DNA of 64,000 nucleotides from Chelydra serpentina (GCA_037349315.1 JBAIAC010000056.1:472501-536500); one strand, 5' to 3'; positions 1-10,530 are shown, counted from the stretch's first letter. The notes: generated by a model not told the origin, from the sequence alone. Made by a program: numbers and translations.

Positions 1-515
1 GCTCTGATCCAGCCCCAGGGCAGGGACTGGCTGGCTCGGGGTGGGTGGGGGGGAGGAATGGGAGATGGGGCCTTTCCCCTCATGGGGGCGCTGGCTCTGA
101 TCCAGCCCACGGCAGGGACTGGCTGGCTCGGGGGTGGGGGGAATGGGAGATGGGGCCTTTCCCCTCATGGGGGTGCTGGCTCTGATCCAGCCCCAGGCAG
201 GGGATTGGCTGTGTCGGGGTGGGGGGAATGGGAGATGGGGCCTTTCCCCTCATGGGGACGCTGGCTCTGATCTAGCCCACGGCAGGGACTGGCTGGCTCG
301 GGGTGGGTGCGGGGGAGGAATGGGAGATGGGGCCTTTCCCCTCATGGGGGCGCTGGCTCTGATCCAGCCCACGGCAGGGACTGGCTGGCTCGGGGGTGGG
401 GGGAATGGGAGATGGGGCCTTTCCCCTCATGGGGGCGCTGGCTCTGATCCAGCCCACGGCAGGGACTGGCTGGCTTGCGGGGCGAGGTTGAGGGAATGGG
501 ACACGGGGCCTTTGT
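1..515. repeat. minisatellite of ~85/92 bp units in MS4A intron
   Basis: Units start at 1, 94, 179, 264, 356 and 441, each opening with GCTCTGATCCAGCCC, so lengths are 85 or 92-93 bp. The last unit is degenerate and runs into the splice acceptor region of the next exon. Single copies of the same unit lie in reverse orientation near 4976 and 6662. Confidence 0.9.
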
Positions 516-548
516 CCTGCAGGGAATTCAACAGCTTCCCGTTGGCAG

Positions 549-965
549 AAGGGAGCCATGGCCTTCATGGTGGTGCTGCTCCTGTTCACCTTCCTGGAAT
601 TCTGTGTCTCCATCTCCACTGCGGCCTTTGGGTGCAAGACCATCTGCCGGAACAGCTACAGCGAAGTGGTAATGCTGCGTCACCCTGGGGCCGGTATTAA
701 TGACAGGGACGGTGGGTTTAGTGGGTTAAAGTGTGTGTGGGGCGGGATCTGGGAGCCAGGACTCCAGGGTTCTATACTGAGGTGTTGCTGGGCTGAGAGT
801 CCTGTCCTGATAGGTTGTCTTTACCTTTTCCTCCAGTCTGTGGTCATTTACCAGAACGTGGTGCCTGCAGATAATCCAACTGCTGCCACCAACGCCCGCA
901 TTGACGCTGTTGCCTGCACTCCTCCCCCTTACAAGGACCTCGCCACCCCACGAGCTGTTCCCTAG
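549..965 (+). CDS. MS4A-family membrane protein, last two coding exons (5' part outside window)
   Basis: Two exons are visible. The first (549-668) starts after TTCCCGTTGGCAG and encodes a hydrophobic helix, MAFMVVLLLFTFLEFCVSIS, followed by TAAFGCKTIC. This is the fourth transmembrane segment and juxtamembrane cysteines typical of membrane-spanning 4-domain (MS4A) proteins. An alternative acceptor (AG at 521-522) would add 26 nt and an NST sequon in the preceding loop. The donor is GTAATG at 669. The second exon (837-965) follows CTCCAG and encodes the cytoplasmic tail, which contains a PPPY motif (a possible WW-domain ligand) and ends at TAG 963-965. The 168 nt intron is open and in frame, so retention would add 56 residues. 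MS4A proteins are tetraspan membrane proteins of immune, epithelial or sensory cells. The family call is from TM4 and the tail only, so the paralogue cannot be named. A second, broken MS4A copy follows on the same strand at 6342. Confidence 0.72.
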   Translation, partial: KGAMAFMVVLLLFTFLEFCVSISTAAFGCKTICRNSYSEVVMLRHPGAGINDRDGGFSGLKCVWGGIWEPGLQGSILRCCWAESPVLIGCLYLFLQSVVIYQNVVPADNPTAATNARIDAVACTPPPYKDLATPRAVP

Positions 966-1255
966 GGTAGCCACTGCCTGGATCACCAGCTCCCTCCATA
1001 CCGGGCCCACCTGTGCCTTGCCGGAGACCAAAGCGGCAGAGTGGGGACTGGCCATAGCTCCTCGCTCCCGACACCGAGCCTGCTGACCCGCATGCACTGA
1101 TCACACTGCCGATGGACAGAGACGTGTCCCTACAGATGCCGGACCCACAGCATCACGCAATCGATCTGCCAGTCTCACGGTCCTTTCCCTCCTACCCCTG
1201 TGGATGGGATCTCAGCCCCGGGTCCCACACTCTATAACGTGTCCTTGCTGCCTCC

Positions 1256-1261
1256 AATAAA
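1256..1261 (+). promoter_or_regulatory. poly(A) signal AATAAA of the MS4A gene
   Basis: AATAAA lies 291 nt past the TAG stop, with T-rich sequence just downstream. This gives a 3' UTR of roughly 300 nt. Confidence 0.75.
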
Positions 1262-1552
1262 CCCTTTTTCTCTAATCGTCCAGCCCTGATTTCCTTCGCT
1301 CCTGTGTTCAGTGGGATCTGAGCCTAAGCCCCAGGTTGTTGGGGGCGGGGGGGGGGGGGGGTTAAACTGGACTGTCCCAGTGACCCCCCCACTAACAGGG
1401 CCAGTGTGTGCTGGGGCCCAGGATGAGGTGCCTGGAGCCTGATGGGGTGGGGATGGGGAGGACAGCAGGAGGGTAGCAGGGGTGACTGAGAGCAGCTTTG
1501 GTGGGGGCTGTCGGAGAGAGACAGAAAATGCAAGAGAAAGAGAGAGAAATTA

Positions 1553-1845
1553 CCAGAGCTGGGGATAGAACCCTGGCTCCCAGCCCCCGCTGCTCTAACC
1601 TACCAGACCCCACTCCCCTCCCAGAGCTGGGATAAAACCCAGGAGTCCTGGATCCCAGCCCCCGCTGCTCTACCAGACCCCACTCCCCTCCCAGAGCTGG
1701 GATAAAACCCAGGAGTCCTGGATCCCAGCCCCCGCTGCTCTACAAGACCCCACTCCCCTCCCAGAGCTGGGATAAAACCCAGAAGTCCTGGCTCCCAGCC
1801 CCCTGCTCTAACCCGCTATGGTTCTTCCCCACACCCCTCCCAGAT
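1553..1845. repeat. tandem copies of a dispersed ~70 bp unit
   Basis: CCAGAGCTGGGATAAAACCC recurs at 1621, 1691 and 1761, with degenerate units at 1553 and ~1837. The unit also reads ...AGTCCTGG.TCCCAGCCCC...CCACTCCCCTC. The same unit occurs near 7140, 23880, 39720 and 42980, and in the opposite orientation at 10531 and 63925. Confidence 0.85.
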
Positions 1846-2774
1846 CCGCCCACCCTTCAGTGACCTGGGACCTCCCCCCAAGAGAACTCAGCAGGGTGAT
1901 TCCCAGAGCTCCTACTGATTGTGGGACCCCAGTCCCTGAGCCCACCCTCCCTCCAGCTCGCTTGACCTCCATCCGGCTCTTGGGCAGGAGACATCTGAGC
2001 TGGGAGCCCAGCCAGGAGCCACGGGGCCCATTCTCTGAAGCCTGGGAACTTTTTACCCATCACTGATCTTTGACCGTATCCCCAGGCCTGGTGCCTCTGG
2101 GCCTGCTTCTGTGCTCCAAAATTTGAGAACCTGCCCTGCCTTCATTTAGCACCAGGCTTTTAGGTCTGGTCTCATTCTCCACAAGGGACTCAATTCTTTG
2201 GAATAGGGCGGGGCCTCAGGTGGAGAGGGGGTGGGGTGCCCCCGGGGAAAAAGAAAAGTCAGCGTCTATGGATCTGGGCTGAGGTGGATACGCACCAGTA
2301 CGTGATGCATTGAGGCAGCCCATGGAGGGACCGCATGCCCGGTGTCCCAAAGTTGTGTACAAAAAACCACAAGGCAGACTTACCCTGTCTTGAACAACCC
2401 CTGGGACGGGCAGGGGCGGGGGTGGGGTTACAATCGCTAGTAGGGATATGAAGCCGTAGTTAATGGTAAGAGCTGTGAGATGCTCATTGGTCACTGGAAA
2501 TTCTCCTGGTTTCCAGCCTAGTGCACCTTCCTCAACGCTAGAGAGGGTTTTCTGTGGGCGGGACTGTCTCTTTGGCACTCAGGGGTCTGGGATCTGCACA
2601 GAAAAAAAGTCTCAGAGCTGGTTAAGTATTGGGTTTGTGCACTAAACCCACCTCCTGATAGGGGCTCTCCAGGGCGAAAAAGCTGAAGTGGACCAGGCCT
2701 ATGGATTTTCCCCGAGCTCCGTGCAAAGCAGTGTGATCAGGAAGCAGATTATTTTTAAAAAATTGTCATTTTGG
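1846..2774. other. no gene recognised
   Basis: Single-copy-looking sequence between repeats. No splice-bounded exon or known family could be recognised on either strand. Confidence 0.5.
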
Positions 2775-4080
2775 GAGGGCTGTATATCGAAAAACCCTTT
2801 AAAAACGGACACCGGATTTGCATCACGACCCTTGTCATGGCCTCTGAACCAGCATGTCAGATTCCAAGTTGATCTGACTAAGCATCTGGTCTTCAGAGAG
2901 GACTGAAAATCTCTGTCTCTGTGCAAAAAAGGAGGCTAAGCATGTTGCAATTTAAAAAATGGGAGGACCGTGTCTCTGGAACCCTGTGGCCAAATTACTC
3001 TGATTTTGCACCATAATTTTACCCTGATCCCTTAACTGATACAATAATTTTCAAACTAATCTGACTGTGCATATGCACTTTAGAGAGGTTTGAACGGTCA
3101 AAAAAGCACAAGACAGTTGACATGTTAAAACTGGGTCATTTGTGGGGGTTGTATCTTCGGAACCCCTTTATAAAACGACCCTAGATCTGCAACAAAAACT
3201 TTCCCCCAGACCCTGAATTGGTGTGCCAATTTTCAACGTGCTCAGACAATGCACATGGATTTTAGAACACTTTGGATATTCCCGTCTCTGCTAAAATGTG
3301 TTGACATTTTTAAAATAGGCCATTTAGAGGGGCTGTGTCTCAGGAACTCCATCATCTAATGACTCCAAATTTGCATCACAAACTCTGCCATGGACCCTGA
3401 GCCAGCATATCAAATTTCAAGATAATCTGACTAAGCGTGTAGGTTTCAAGAAGGATTAAAAGTCTTTGTCTCAGTGCAAAAAAAGTATGATAAGCACGTT
3501 GAAATTTTAAATATGTGGTTTTTTGGGAGGGCTGTGTCTCAGGACCCCCTTTATTAAATTGCCTCAAATCTGCACTGCAAAGTATATCCCAGGCCCTGAA
3601 TTGGGGTGCCAATTTTCAAACCCATCCGAGGCTGCGTGTGGATTTTAGAACAGCTTGGAAATTCCTGTCTGCAAAAGAGCATGATCATAAGAGAGCTGAA
3701 ACTTTTAAAATGGGTCATTTTGGGGAGCCCTATCTCAGGAACCCCTTTATCAAAGGACACTTAATTTGCTCCACAAACTGCCTCCCAAGGCCCGGAATTG
3801 GTGTGCCAATTTTCTAGGTGCTTGGCCCATGCATGCGGATTTTAGAACAGTTTGGATGTCTCCATCCCTGCTAAAATGCCTAAGAAAGTGGAAATTAAAA
3901 AAAGGGTCCTTGCTGCGTACTGAGAACCCCTTTATCAGAGGACCCCTAATTTGCTCCACAGACTGTGCCCCAGGCTGCCAACCCACGCGCCAGCTTTCGA
4001 GCTGATCGGCCTGCATGTGGAATTTTTTTTGAGCGATTTTGGCACAAGCCCCGTGAGAAGGGAGCTCCCTGCTGCCGTGT
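2775..4080. repeat. divergent tandem repeat, ~185-200 bp period, about 7 units
   Basis: Each unit has the same order of landmarks: a GGGCTGTRTCTCAGGAACCCC-like start, a CTTTAT.AAA..AC run, ATTTGCACCACAAACT, a GGCCCTGAATTGGTGTGCC-like segment, AATTTTCAA, a GCATGTGGATTTTAGAAC-like run, TCTCTGC.AAA, and an AAAATGGGTCATTTTGGG-like end. Units begin near 2775, 2962, 3140, 3330, 3527, 3720 and 3905 and differ strongly from each other. Confidence 0.8.
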
Positions 4081-4204
4081 GGGAGCCTCCATCTCCTTCC
4101 AGGGGTCCCTGCTTGGGAGGGTCCTGGTCCGGACTGGGCAGCCAGCCAGGTCAGAGCCCAGCATGGTTACGGGGAGGAGGCTGGGGGGGTATTGGCGGGG
4201 TTGG

Positions 4205-4975
4205 CGGAGATGGTTCGTGTGTGTTGCTAGCTATGAACTGTGTGGGTGTGTATGCGAATTGTGTGTGGAGGTTTGTGTGAACGGTGTGTTTATATGAGAC
4301 GTGGGTGTGTGTGTGAACTGTGGGTGAAAACGTGAATTGTGGGGGGGGGTTGCGTGAACTGTATCTTTATATGAGCTGTGTGTGTGTACGTGAATCATGT
4401 GTGTGAACTGTGTGTTTATATGAGAAGTGTGTGTGTGTGTGTGTGTATGTGAATTGCGTGTGGGGGTTTGTGTGAACTGTGTTTATATGAGAAGTGTGTG
4501 TGTGTGACCTGTGTGTGTGAATGTGAATTGTGGGGGGGTTGCGTGAACTGTGTGCTTATATGAGATGTGTGTATGTGAATTGTGTGGGGGGGTTTGTGTG
4601 AACGGTGTGTTTATATGAGACGTGGGGGTGTGTGTGAACTGTGGGTGAAAACGTGAATTGGGGGGGGTTGCGTGAACTGTGTGTTTATATGAGATGTGTG
4701 TGTGTACGTGAACTGTGTGTGTGAACTGTGTGTTTATATGAGATATGTGTGTGTGTGTGTATGTGAATTGTGGGGGGGTTTGCGTGAACTGTGTGCTTAT
4801 ATGAGATGTGTGTATGTGAATTGTGTGTGGGGGGTTGTGTGACTGGTGTGTTTATATGAGACGTGTGTGAACTGTGTATGCAAACGTGAATTGTGAATTT
4901 TTTTGCATGAACTGTGTGTTTATATGAGATGTGTGTATGAACGTGAATTGTGGGGGATTGCGTGAACTGTGTGTT
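4205..4975. repeat. GT-rich array with ~60 bp higher period
   Basis: Runs of TG are organised around repeated GTGAACTGTGTGTTTATATG and GTGAATTGTGGGGGG segments. Interrupted copies continue at 5100-5170 and 5626-6010. Confidence 0.85.
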
Positions 4976-5097
4976 TGCTGGCTCCCCTAGAGGGGAAAGG
5001 TCCCATGCCCCATTCCCCACCCCTCTGAGCCAGCGAATCCCCAACCTGGGGCTGGATCAGAGCTGGCGAGTGTACTCTGGCTCTTGTTCCCTATAGT
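4976..5097 (-). repeat. single reverse copy of the 1-515 unit plus flank
   Basis: Near-identical to 6662-6781, including the end TCTTGTTCCCTATAG. In reverse complement it matches the ~85 bp minisatellite unit of 1-515. Confidence 0.8.
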
Positions 5098-5177
5098 TCT
5101 ATATAAATGAGATGTGTGTATGTGAATTGCGTGGGGGGGTTTGTGTGAACTGTGCGTTTATGTGAATTGTGTGTGTT

Positions 5178-5622
5178 TAGTAGGGTTGCAAACATGGCAA
5201 TTCTAAAATCAGGGACTAGCTCCCCTACCCTCCCTCCTTCCGATATGATCACTAATAATAACCAGCAGGACTCACCTACATTCGCCAGGGGTATTTCTTG
5301 CTGCTGGGGACGTTGGCAGAGACTCTGTCAGTGGGGAGGCTGCACCCCGGGAGTACTGACGCCCCTGCCAGGCAGAGCCCTGTCCTACCCCTGAGCGCGG
5401 CCCCGTCCGCTTTCCCCGCGCAGGTGCTGGCTGGCAGGGCCAGTGGACGGGGCCGTGTGCCCTGGGGCTGCACTGGAGGGAAATGGAGAGATGCCCCCGT
5501 GAGAACTGGCCCCTGCTGTTGAAATATGGGATAAAAGGCACCCTGTGCTGACTGCGTCCGGGACAGGCAATTTTCTATTTAAATAAGGGACGTCCCTTGT
5601 AATACGGGACTGTTGGCAGCCC
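5178..5622. mobile_element. possible nonautonomous DNA element inside the GT array
   Basis: A block of different composition interrupts the GT array. The left end AGGGTTGCAAACATGGC and the right end ACTGTTGGCAGCCCTGG form imperfect inverted termini. No clear target duplication was found. Confidence 0.4.
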
Positions 5623-5625
5623 TGG

Positions 5626-6010
5626 TTTGGATGAACTGTGCCTGTATTTATAGGAATTTTGTGTTTATGTGAACTGTGTGCGTGTGTGTGTGTGTGTTTA
5701 GATGAACCGTGTGTAAGTGTGACTTGCGTGTGTGTTTATATGAATTCTGTGTGGGAACTGTGTGTGTGTTATGGGAAATGTGTGTGTTTATATGAATTGT
5801 GTATGTGAATTGTGAGTGTGTTTATATTAACTCTGTGTGTGTAGATTTTGTATATTTACGAGAACTCTGTGTGTGTGTCCTATGCGTGTGTTTATGTGAA
5901 TGATGTGTGTTTATAAGAACTGTGTGTGTGTGTGTGTGCTTATCTGGACTGTGTTTACATGAACTGTGTCTGTTTCTGTGTGTACTTGTGTGAACAGTGT
6001 GTTTGAGTAT
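5626..6010. repeat. GT-rich array, continuation
   Basis: Degenerate TG runs with TTTATATGAA and GAACTGTGTG segments, as in 4205-4975. Confidence 0.8.
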
Positions 6011-6170
6011 CAAGGCCGGAGTGTCTCTCTGGACAGAAATTCACTTTCACTCTCTCTCCTTTTTTCATTTTTTTCTTCTCTTTCTTGTTTTCCTGAAATT
6101 CTGTGTTTCTTGCACAGACAGTGTTAGGGATGTGGGTGTGGGGGGAGGAGATGGTGCATCCTTCTTCCCC

Positions 6171-6332
6171 TCAGTGGTTTGAGCATGGGCCTGCTAAACC
6201 CAGGGTTGTGAGTTCAATCCTTGAGGGGGCCATTTGGGGATCTGAGGCAAAAATTGGGGATTGGTCCTGCTTTGAGCAGGGGGTTGGACTAGATGACCTC
6301 CTAAGGTCCCTTCCAACCCTATGATTCTATGT
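6171..6332 (+). mobile_element. tRNA-derived SINE with CR1-like tail (5' truncated)
   Basis: Starts inside the tRNA A-box region (CAGTGGTTTGAGCA), has the B-box-like GGTTGTGAGTTCAATCC, and ends with the CR1-type GATGACCTCCTAAGGTCCC and TATGATTCTATG tail. It stops about 10 nt before the acceptor of the MS4A-like exon at 6342. Confidence 0.85.
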
Positions 6333-6532
6333 GTTTAACAGCTGGTCATTCCTAAGGAAGGCATCTCAGCCCCCATTGCACCATGGCAGGTCGCCCGGAT
6401 TGTGATGGGGATGGTGCAGACAGGTCTCTGGGAAGTGCTGGTGTCTTTCCTGACCTACTGGAGTCTGAATTTTGAGATGTATCTGCAGTGGATCGGTATG
6501 CGGGTATGTGCCATGGGCAAACTCTGAGGTCT

Positions 6533-6655
6533 CTGTGTAGTAGCCGTGTTAGTCTGTGTCAGCAAAACGAAAATAAGAAAGAAAAACTTGTAGCACCTTA
6601 GAGACTAACAAATTTATTTCAGCATAAGCTTTCGTGGGTTAAAACCCACTTCATC
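6533..6655. repeat. dispersed repeat fragment (CATAAGCTTTCGTGGG type)
   Basis: Contains TAGCCGTGTTAGTCTGTGTC, CACCTTAGAGACTAACAAAT and GCATAAGCTTTCGTGGGTTA. I recognise it as a widespread reptilian dispersed repeat but cannot name its class from sequence alone. Confidence 0.6.
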
Positions 6656-6661
6656 TGAGGT

Positions 6662-6781
6662 CTCTGGCTCCCCTAGCGGGGAAAGGTCCCATGCCCCATT
6701 CCCCACCCCTCTGAGCCAGCGAATCCCTGACCTGGGGCTGGATCAGAGCTGGGAGTGTAATCTGGCTCTTGTTCCCTATAG
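6662..6781 (-). repeat. single copy of the 1-515 unit, reverse, beside MS4A exon B
   Basis: Near-identical to 4976-5097. It ends exactly at the acceptor TCTTGTTCCCTATAG of exon B, so the 4976 copy looks like a duplicate of this intron end. Confidence 0.8.
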
Positions 6782-7139
6782 TACATTGCTTCCAGATCCC
6801 TCCCCATGGTGACTGTCAGGAACCCCATCTCTCGCTGGTGAGGCAGACTGGAATGGGGGTGGGGGTGGGGGGGACTGGGGTGGGGTGGCCGGCCGGCCGG
6901 AGAGGGAGCTGGGCAGTGTACAAGAGGAGTTGGTGGCTGAGTTTTGCACAGCTGCCTGGGGGTGTTTTTCTGCAAATTGTTTTATGGCTGTTTGCACTTA
7001 ACGATAAACTTTATCTTAAACAAACAGTTGCCTGGCTTCCCTGCTGATGAAAGTCCCGGAGGGTCTGAAGGGCCCCTGAGGTGGCTGGAAGTGTTGCCAA
7101 GTGTAATGATGTTTAATTTATTTCTTATATAGACACGTG

Positions 7140-7262
7140 GCTCTAACTACCAGCCCCCACTTCCTTCCCAGATGTGGAGCCAGAACCAGCTGTTCTGACT
7201 CCCAGCCCCTTCTTGCACTAACCCACTAGACCCCACTCCCCTCCCAGAGCCTCTGCTCAGCT
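7140..7262. repeat. dispersed ~70 bp unit, single degenerate copies
   Basis: Contains CTGACTCCCAGCCCCTTC, CTAACCCACTAGACCCCACT and CCCCTCCCAGAGC, as in the 1553-1845 array. Confidence 0.7.
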
Positions 7263-7530
7263 TAGAAAAGAGACGATGAAGTGGGGATCTGATGGAGATC
7301 TATACCCTCATGTATGGTGTGGAGAAAGCAGAATAGGGAAGTGTTACTTATCCATTCCTGTAACACAAGAACTAGGGGTCACCTGATGACATTAATAGGC
7401 AGCAGGTTTAAAGCAAACAAAAGGAAGTATTTCATCACACAATGTGCAGCCAACCTGTGGAACTCACTGCCAGGGGATGTTGTGAAGATCAAGTGTAACT
7501 GGGTTAAAAAAAGAGCTAGTTAAGTTCATG
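7263..7530 (+). mobile_element. CR1 LINE 3' fragment
   Basis: Carries the CR1 ORF2 C-terminal signature in degraded form: AACACAAGAACTAGGGGTCA, AGGCAGCAGGTTTAAA, AAAAGGAAGTATTTCATCAC and GTGGAACTCACTGCCAGG. Confidence 0.85.
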
Positions 7531-7536
7531 GAGGTG

Positions 7537-8445
7537 TGATAAATAAAGGGGGGAGGGGAGCTGCCTTTGGTGGACACCCAGCCAGCCAGTTAGCTATAAA
7601 ATCCCTCTTGGTAGCTGTTCTCTACTTGCTTTACCTGTAAAGGGTTAACAAGCTCACAGGTAAAAGAAAGGGAAGTGGGCACCTGACCAAGAGAGCCAAT
7701 GGGAAGGTAGAACTTTTTAAAATCCGGAAAGAAACTTTCCCTTTGTTCTGCTGTTGTTCTCTGGGCTGCAGGGACACAGAGCAGCCGCTGTAAGAAGCGT
7801 TAAGCCAGGTATGATTATAAATTATCAATTCATACCTCGAACCTGCTTATCTGAAGCCTCAGAGATGTAAGTAAAATAGGGAATGTCTAAAAAGACGCAA
7901 TTAGGTTTATTTCTGTTATTTTTTAAGGCTTGTGGATAGGGATTTTATAGGGACAGTCCCGATTTTATAGGGACAGTCCCGATTTTGGGGTTTTTTTCTT
8001 ATACAGGCTCCTATTACCCCCACCCCCTGTCCCGATTTTTCACACTTGCTTTCTGGTCACCCAACTTGTGGATCTTCTCTTTGCTAACCCCAGATGCTTT
8101 TGTTTGCTTGTCACCTTTAAGGTGAACGCCCAAGAAAACTCTTTGGGGTGCTTAATTTTTGTACTTGTTTCTTTTAAGATCTAGCAAAAGCCTGCGTTCC
8201 AGATGTATTTTCTTCCTTTTTGTTTTTAATAAAATTTACCTTTTTTAAGAACAGGGTTGGGTTTTGGGTGTCCTAAGAGGTTTGTGCCTATGCTGTTTGA
8301 TTAGCTGGTGGCAACAGCTAATTTCATTTGTTTTCTTTTCTCAGCTCTTCCCTGGAGGGGGATACCCACAGGGAGGAATTTCCAAGTGCTCCTTCCCGGG
8401 TCCAAGGGTTTTTTTTTTGCATTTGGGTGGTGGCAGCGTTCAGGG
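7537..8445 (+). mobile_element. LTR-like dispersed repeat (candidate solo LTR)
   Basis: Begins TGATAAATAAAGGGGGGAGG and contains TATAAAATCC near 7600 and a late TTTTTAATAAAATTTACC poly(A)-type signal near 8229. An hAT-type insertion (7937-8064) lies inside. No coding capacity was seen. Class is by layout only. Confidence 0.4.
7937..8064. mobile_element. short hAT-type MITE with 8 bp duplication
   Basis: Flanked by a perfect CTTGTGGA at 7929-7936 and 8065-8072. Its interior (GGGACAGTCCCGATTTT, CACCCCCTGTCCCGATTTTT, TTTCTGGTCACCC) is shared with 30456-30560 and 59000-59045. Confidence 0.75.
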
Positions 8446-8469
8446 CCGTCTTTAGAATTTATGGTGCCC

Positions 8470-10440
8470 TAGGAAGCCAGAGCCGCTGAGACCCAAGCAG
8501 ACGCCCAGCTATGCCACAGGGAGGTCTGAGCTACAGGGAGGTGTACCGGCCGAGGAACCCGGAGACCCTGAAGACGCACCGACCGCCACCACGAGTGGCA
8601 CAATAGGAAGTAGCCATTGTCCCGACAATAATCAGCGTGTTGTAGACAGATCCCCACTGACTCACTGGCGGACACACTTGCCACGGACAGGGCCCTGGAC
8701 TGGGACCCGGTGGAGCAGGGAAGGCCCAGGTCCCTCTACCGTGGCCGCCACCCACCCCCCAGATGGCAGCCTACACACCTTAACTGGCCAGTAGGCCATA
8801 CAGCCCCACCCTGGAGGGCAACTGTAACCCTTCTGCCAGGTGGAGTCGGCGGCAACCAGGGCCGGGTTCAATATCGAGGGGTTCCTGTTCAACAATACAA
8901 GACAGAACTGGCTCGAGCCCCCACCCAGTAACCCGGGGAAAATTAGACACCACCCCGGGCGCCTCTGAGAGGCAAAACTTCCCCACCCGCAAGCACAGAG
9001 TCTGAGAGTAGCAAAGAACCTTTTAATGAAAGGAGGGAAGTCGCCCAACATTAATTATGAATCCTGCTTGTGGCATTCTCCCTAATCATAAAACTGTGAG
9101 CAGGACGCCCACCCCAGAGTGCGTGGGGCAGGGCCTTCCGCCCCCTGTTCTTGAGTTCTACAACCCAAAGTTCCTTTACTGTGCCCCCCTCTGCTCCCTC
9201 ACCACACCCCACTCACAGCATTGTCCTTGGTCAATGAGTGTTGTACTTAAAGTACTATACAGGATTTTTTCAAGGGGATTAAGGCAAAACGCCACATTTA
9301 TTAGTAATACAGGTATTCATTAATACTTTAGCATATGCATATGATATATATTACACTTATGCACTTACACACACACAGACACACTCCGTTTTGCTGTTGT
9401 TACCAACTAGTTGCTCCCCTTAACTGCACTGGCCAGGTGAGTTAGATGGGGGAGGGGTGGAGCCAGGCTTCTGCCGATCCGGATTGATGCTTTGATGGTG
9501 ACAAGACGAGACCCGGAGTCCTTCTGCCAGACACCTTACTTTTATAGCAGCTTCCCTTTTATGCAAATCCACTCCAGATTTAAACTCTGGGTTTGTGTTC
9601 CTTGGTCTGTGTCCGTTGGTTTTTGTGCTGCTTTTCTCTGGGTGTTGTTCCCAGGCTGCTCAAAGAGGGTGTTACCTAAAGAAGGTGCTTGCTAATCCCC
9701 AAGGCCTGTCAGTATGTCTGCACTTTTTTGCCACTTGATTGTTCTTGGATCTGGCTCCCATCCCCTCTCCAACTGTTGCAGTGTCTGGAGGTGGGTTTCT
9801 TCCAAGCCTTACTCATTCACACCTCATTCAGTCAACAGGGCAATTGATTACAGAGTGGGGGGAAGATCTTATCCTACTCCTAGCAAACAGAAACATGTTT
9901 CTTTCTACTTTAACTATACTGTCCTTAGGGGCTAGAACATTTAATACAAAGTTTTCTACATAGAAATCTAATACAAAGTTCCCATATCAAATAGGGATCT
10001 AATACAAAATGGGAATCTAATACAAAGTTGTATGAAAATAGAGAGGCAGAATGCCAAGTCATATAAATACAAAATAACACAATGCAACATCATAAGAATT
10101 CATAAAAATACTTAATACAGAGATTTCTCTCTACATGAGGACCCAGGGTTCAGGGGTGCATCTGCGTGAGCTCACCTCCCACCCGGGGAAGAAGGCACCT
10201 GGCTTTCTCCGCCATATGAGCAATTGCTCCAGCGGCCGCTCCACCGGTTTCTCTCCGCTGGCGGCCCCACCAGCTGACTGCTCGGCTGCTCCCGCCGGCC
10301 AACTCTCAGTTACCTTCCGCTGCTACCTGCCTCTCTGCTGTGACCCTGCAGGTCAGTCTCTTGGTGATTTTCAGCTTTTAGCCAGCTGGGCAGAAACGCT
10401 GTCCCACCACATGTGATTTCAGCTCTCATTTAAGCACTTA
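8470..10440. repeat. composite dispersed repeat, shared with 28 kb and 38.5 kb
   Basis: 8690-8815 resembles 28088-28200 (GGGCCCTGG.CTGGGACCC.GTGGAG). 8826-9200 is a clear copy of 38541-38860, starting TGTAACCCTTCTGCCAG and including AGCACAGAGTCTGAG and CCTTTTAATGA. 10135-10430 loosely matches 38980-39300. The TG...CA-style end suggests LTR material. No open frame was recognised. Confidence 0.6.
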
Positions 10441-10530
10441 AAATAACAAAGGCTCCTAATAGAGCCTATTTAGCTTTCTCTTTGAACAGCAGGGAGAAAC
10501 GGGTTAAATGAGACTGGGGACTTTCTATTG

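Larger units (their letters stand above)
6342..6837 (+). pseudogene. MS4A-like TM1 and TM2 exons, apparently broken second copy
   Basis: Exon A (6342-6503) follows TTTAACAG and ends at GTATGT. It is 162 nt, phase 0, and encodes a helix (WQVARIVMGMVQTGLWEVL) and then YLQWIGMR. Exon B (6782-6837) follows CCCTATAG and ends at GTGAGG. It encodes YIASRSLPMVTVRNPIS, which matches the family TM2 motif (aromatic-I-x-S-G-S-L-S-I). The junction falls where MS4A genes place theirs. Exon B is 56 nt, so the frame breaks, and the conserved glycine is arginine. A SINE replaces the sequence upstream of the exon A acceptor. No TM3 or TM4 exons were found before the CR1 and LTR insertions that follow. A relic is the best reading; a working gene with diverged later exons is less likely. 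Confidence 0.55.
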
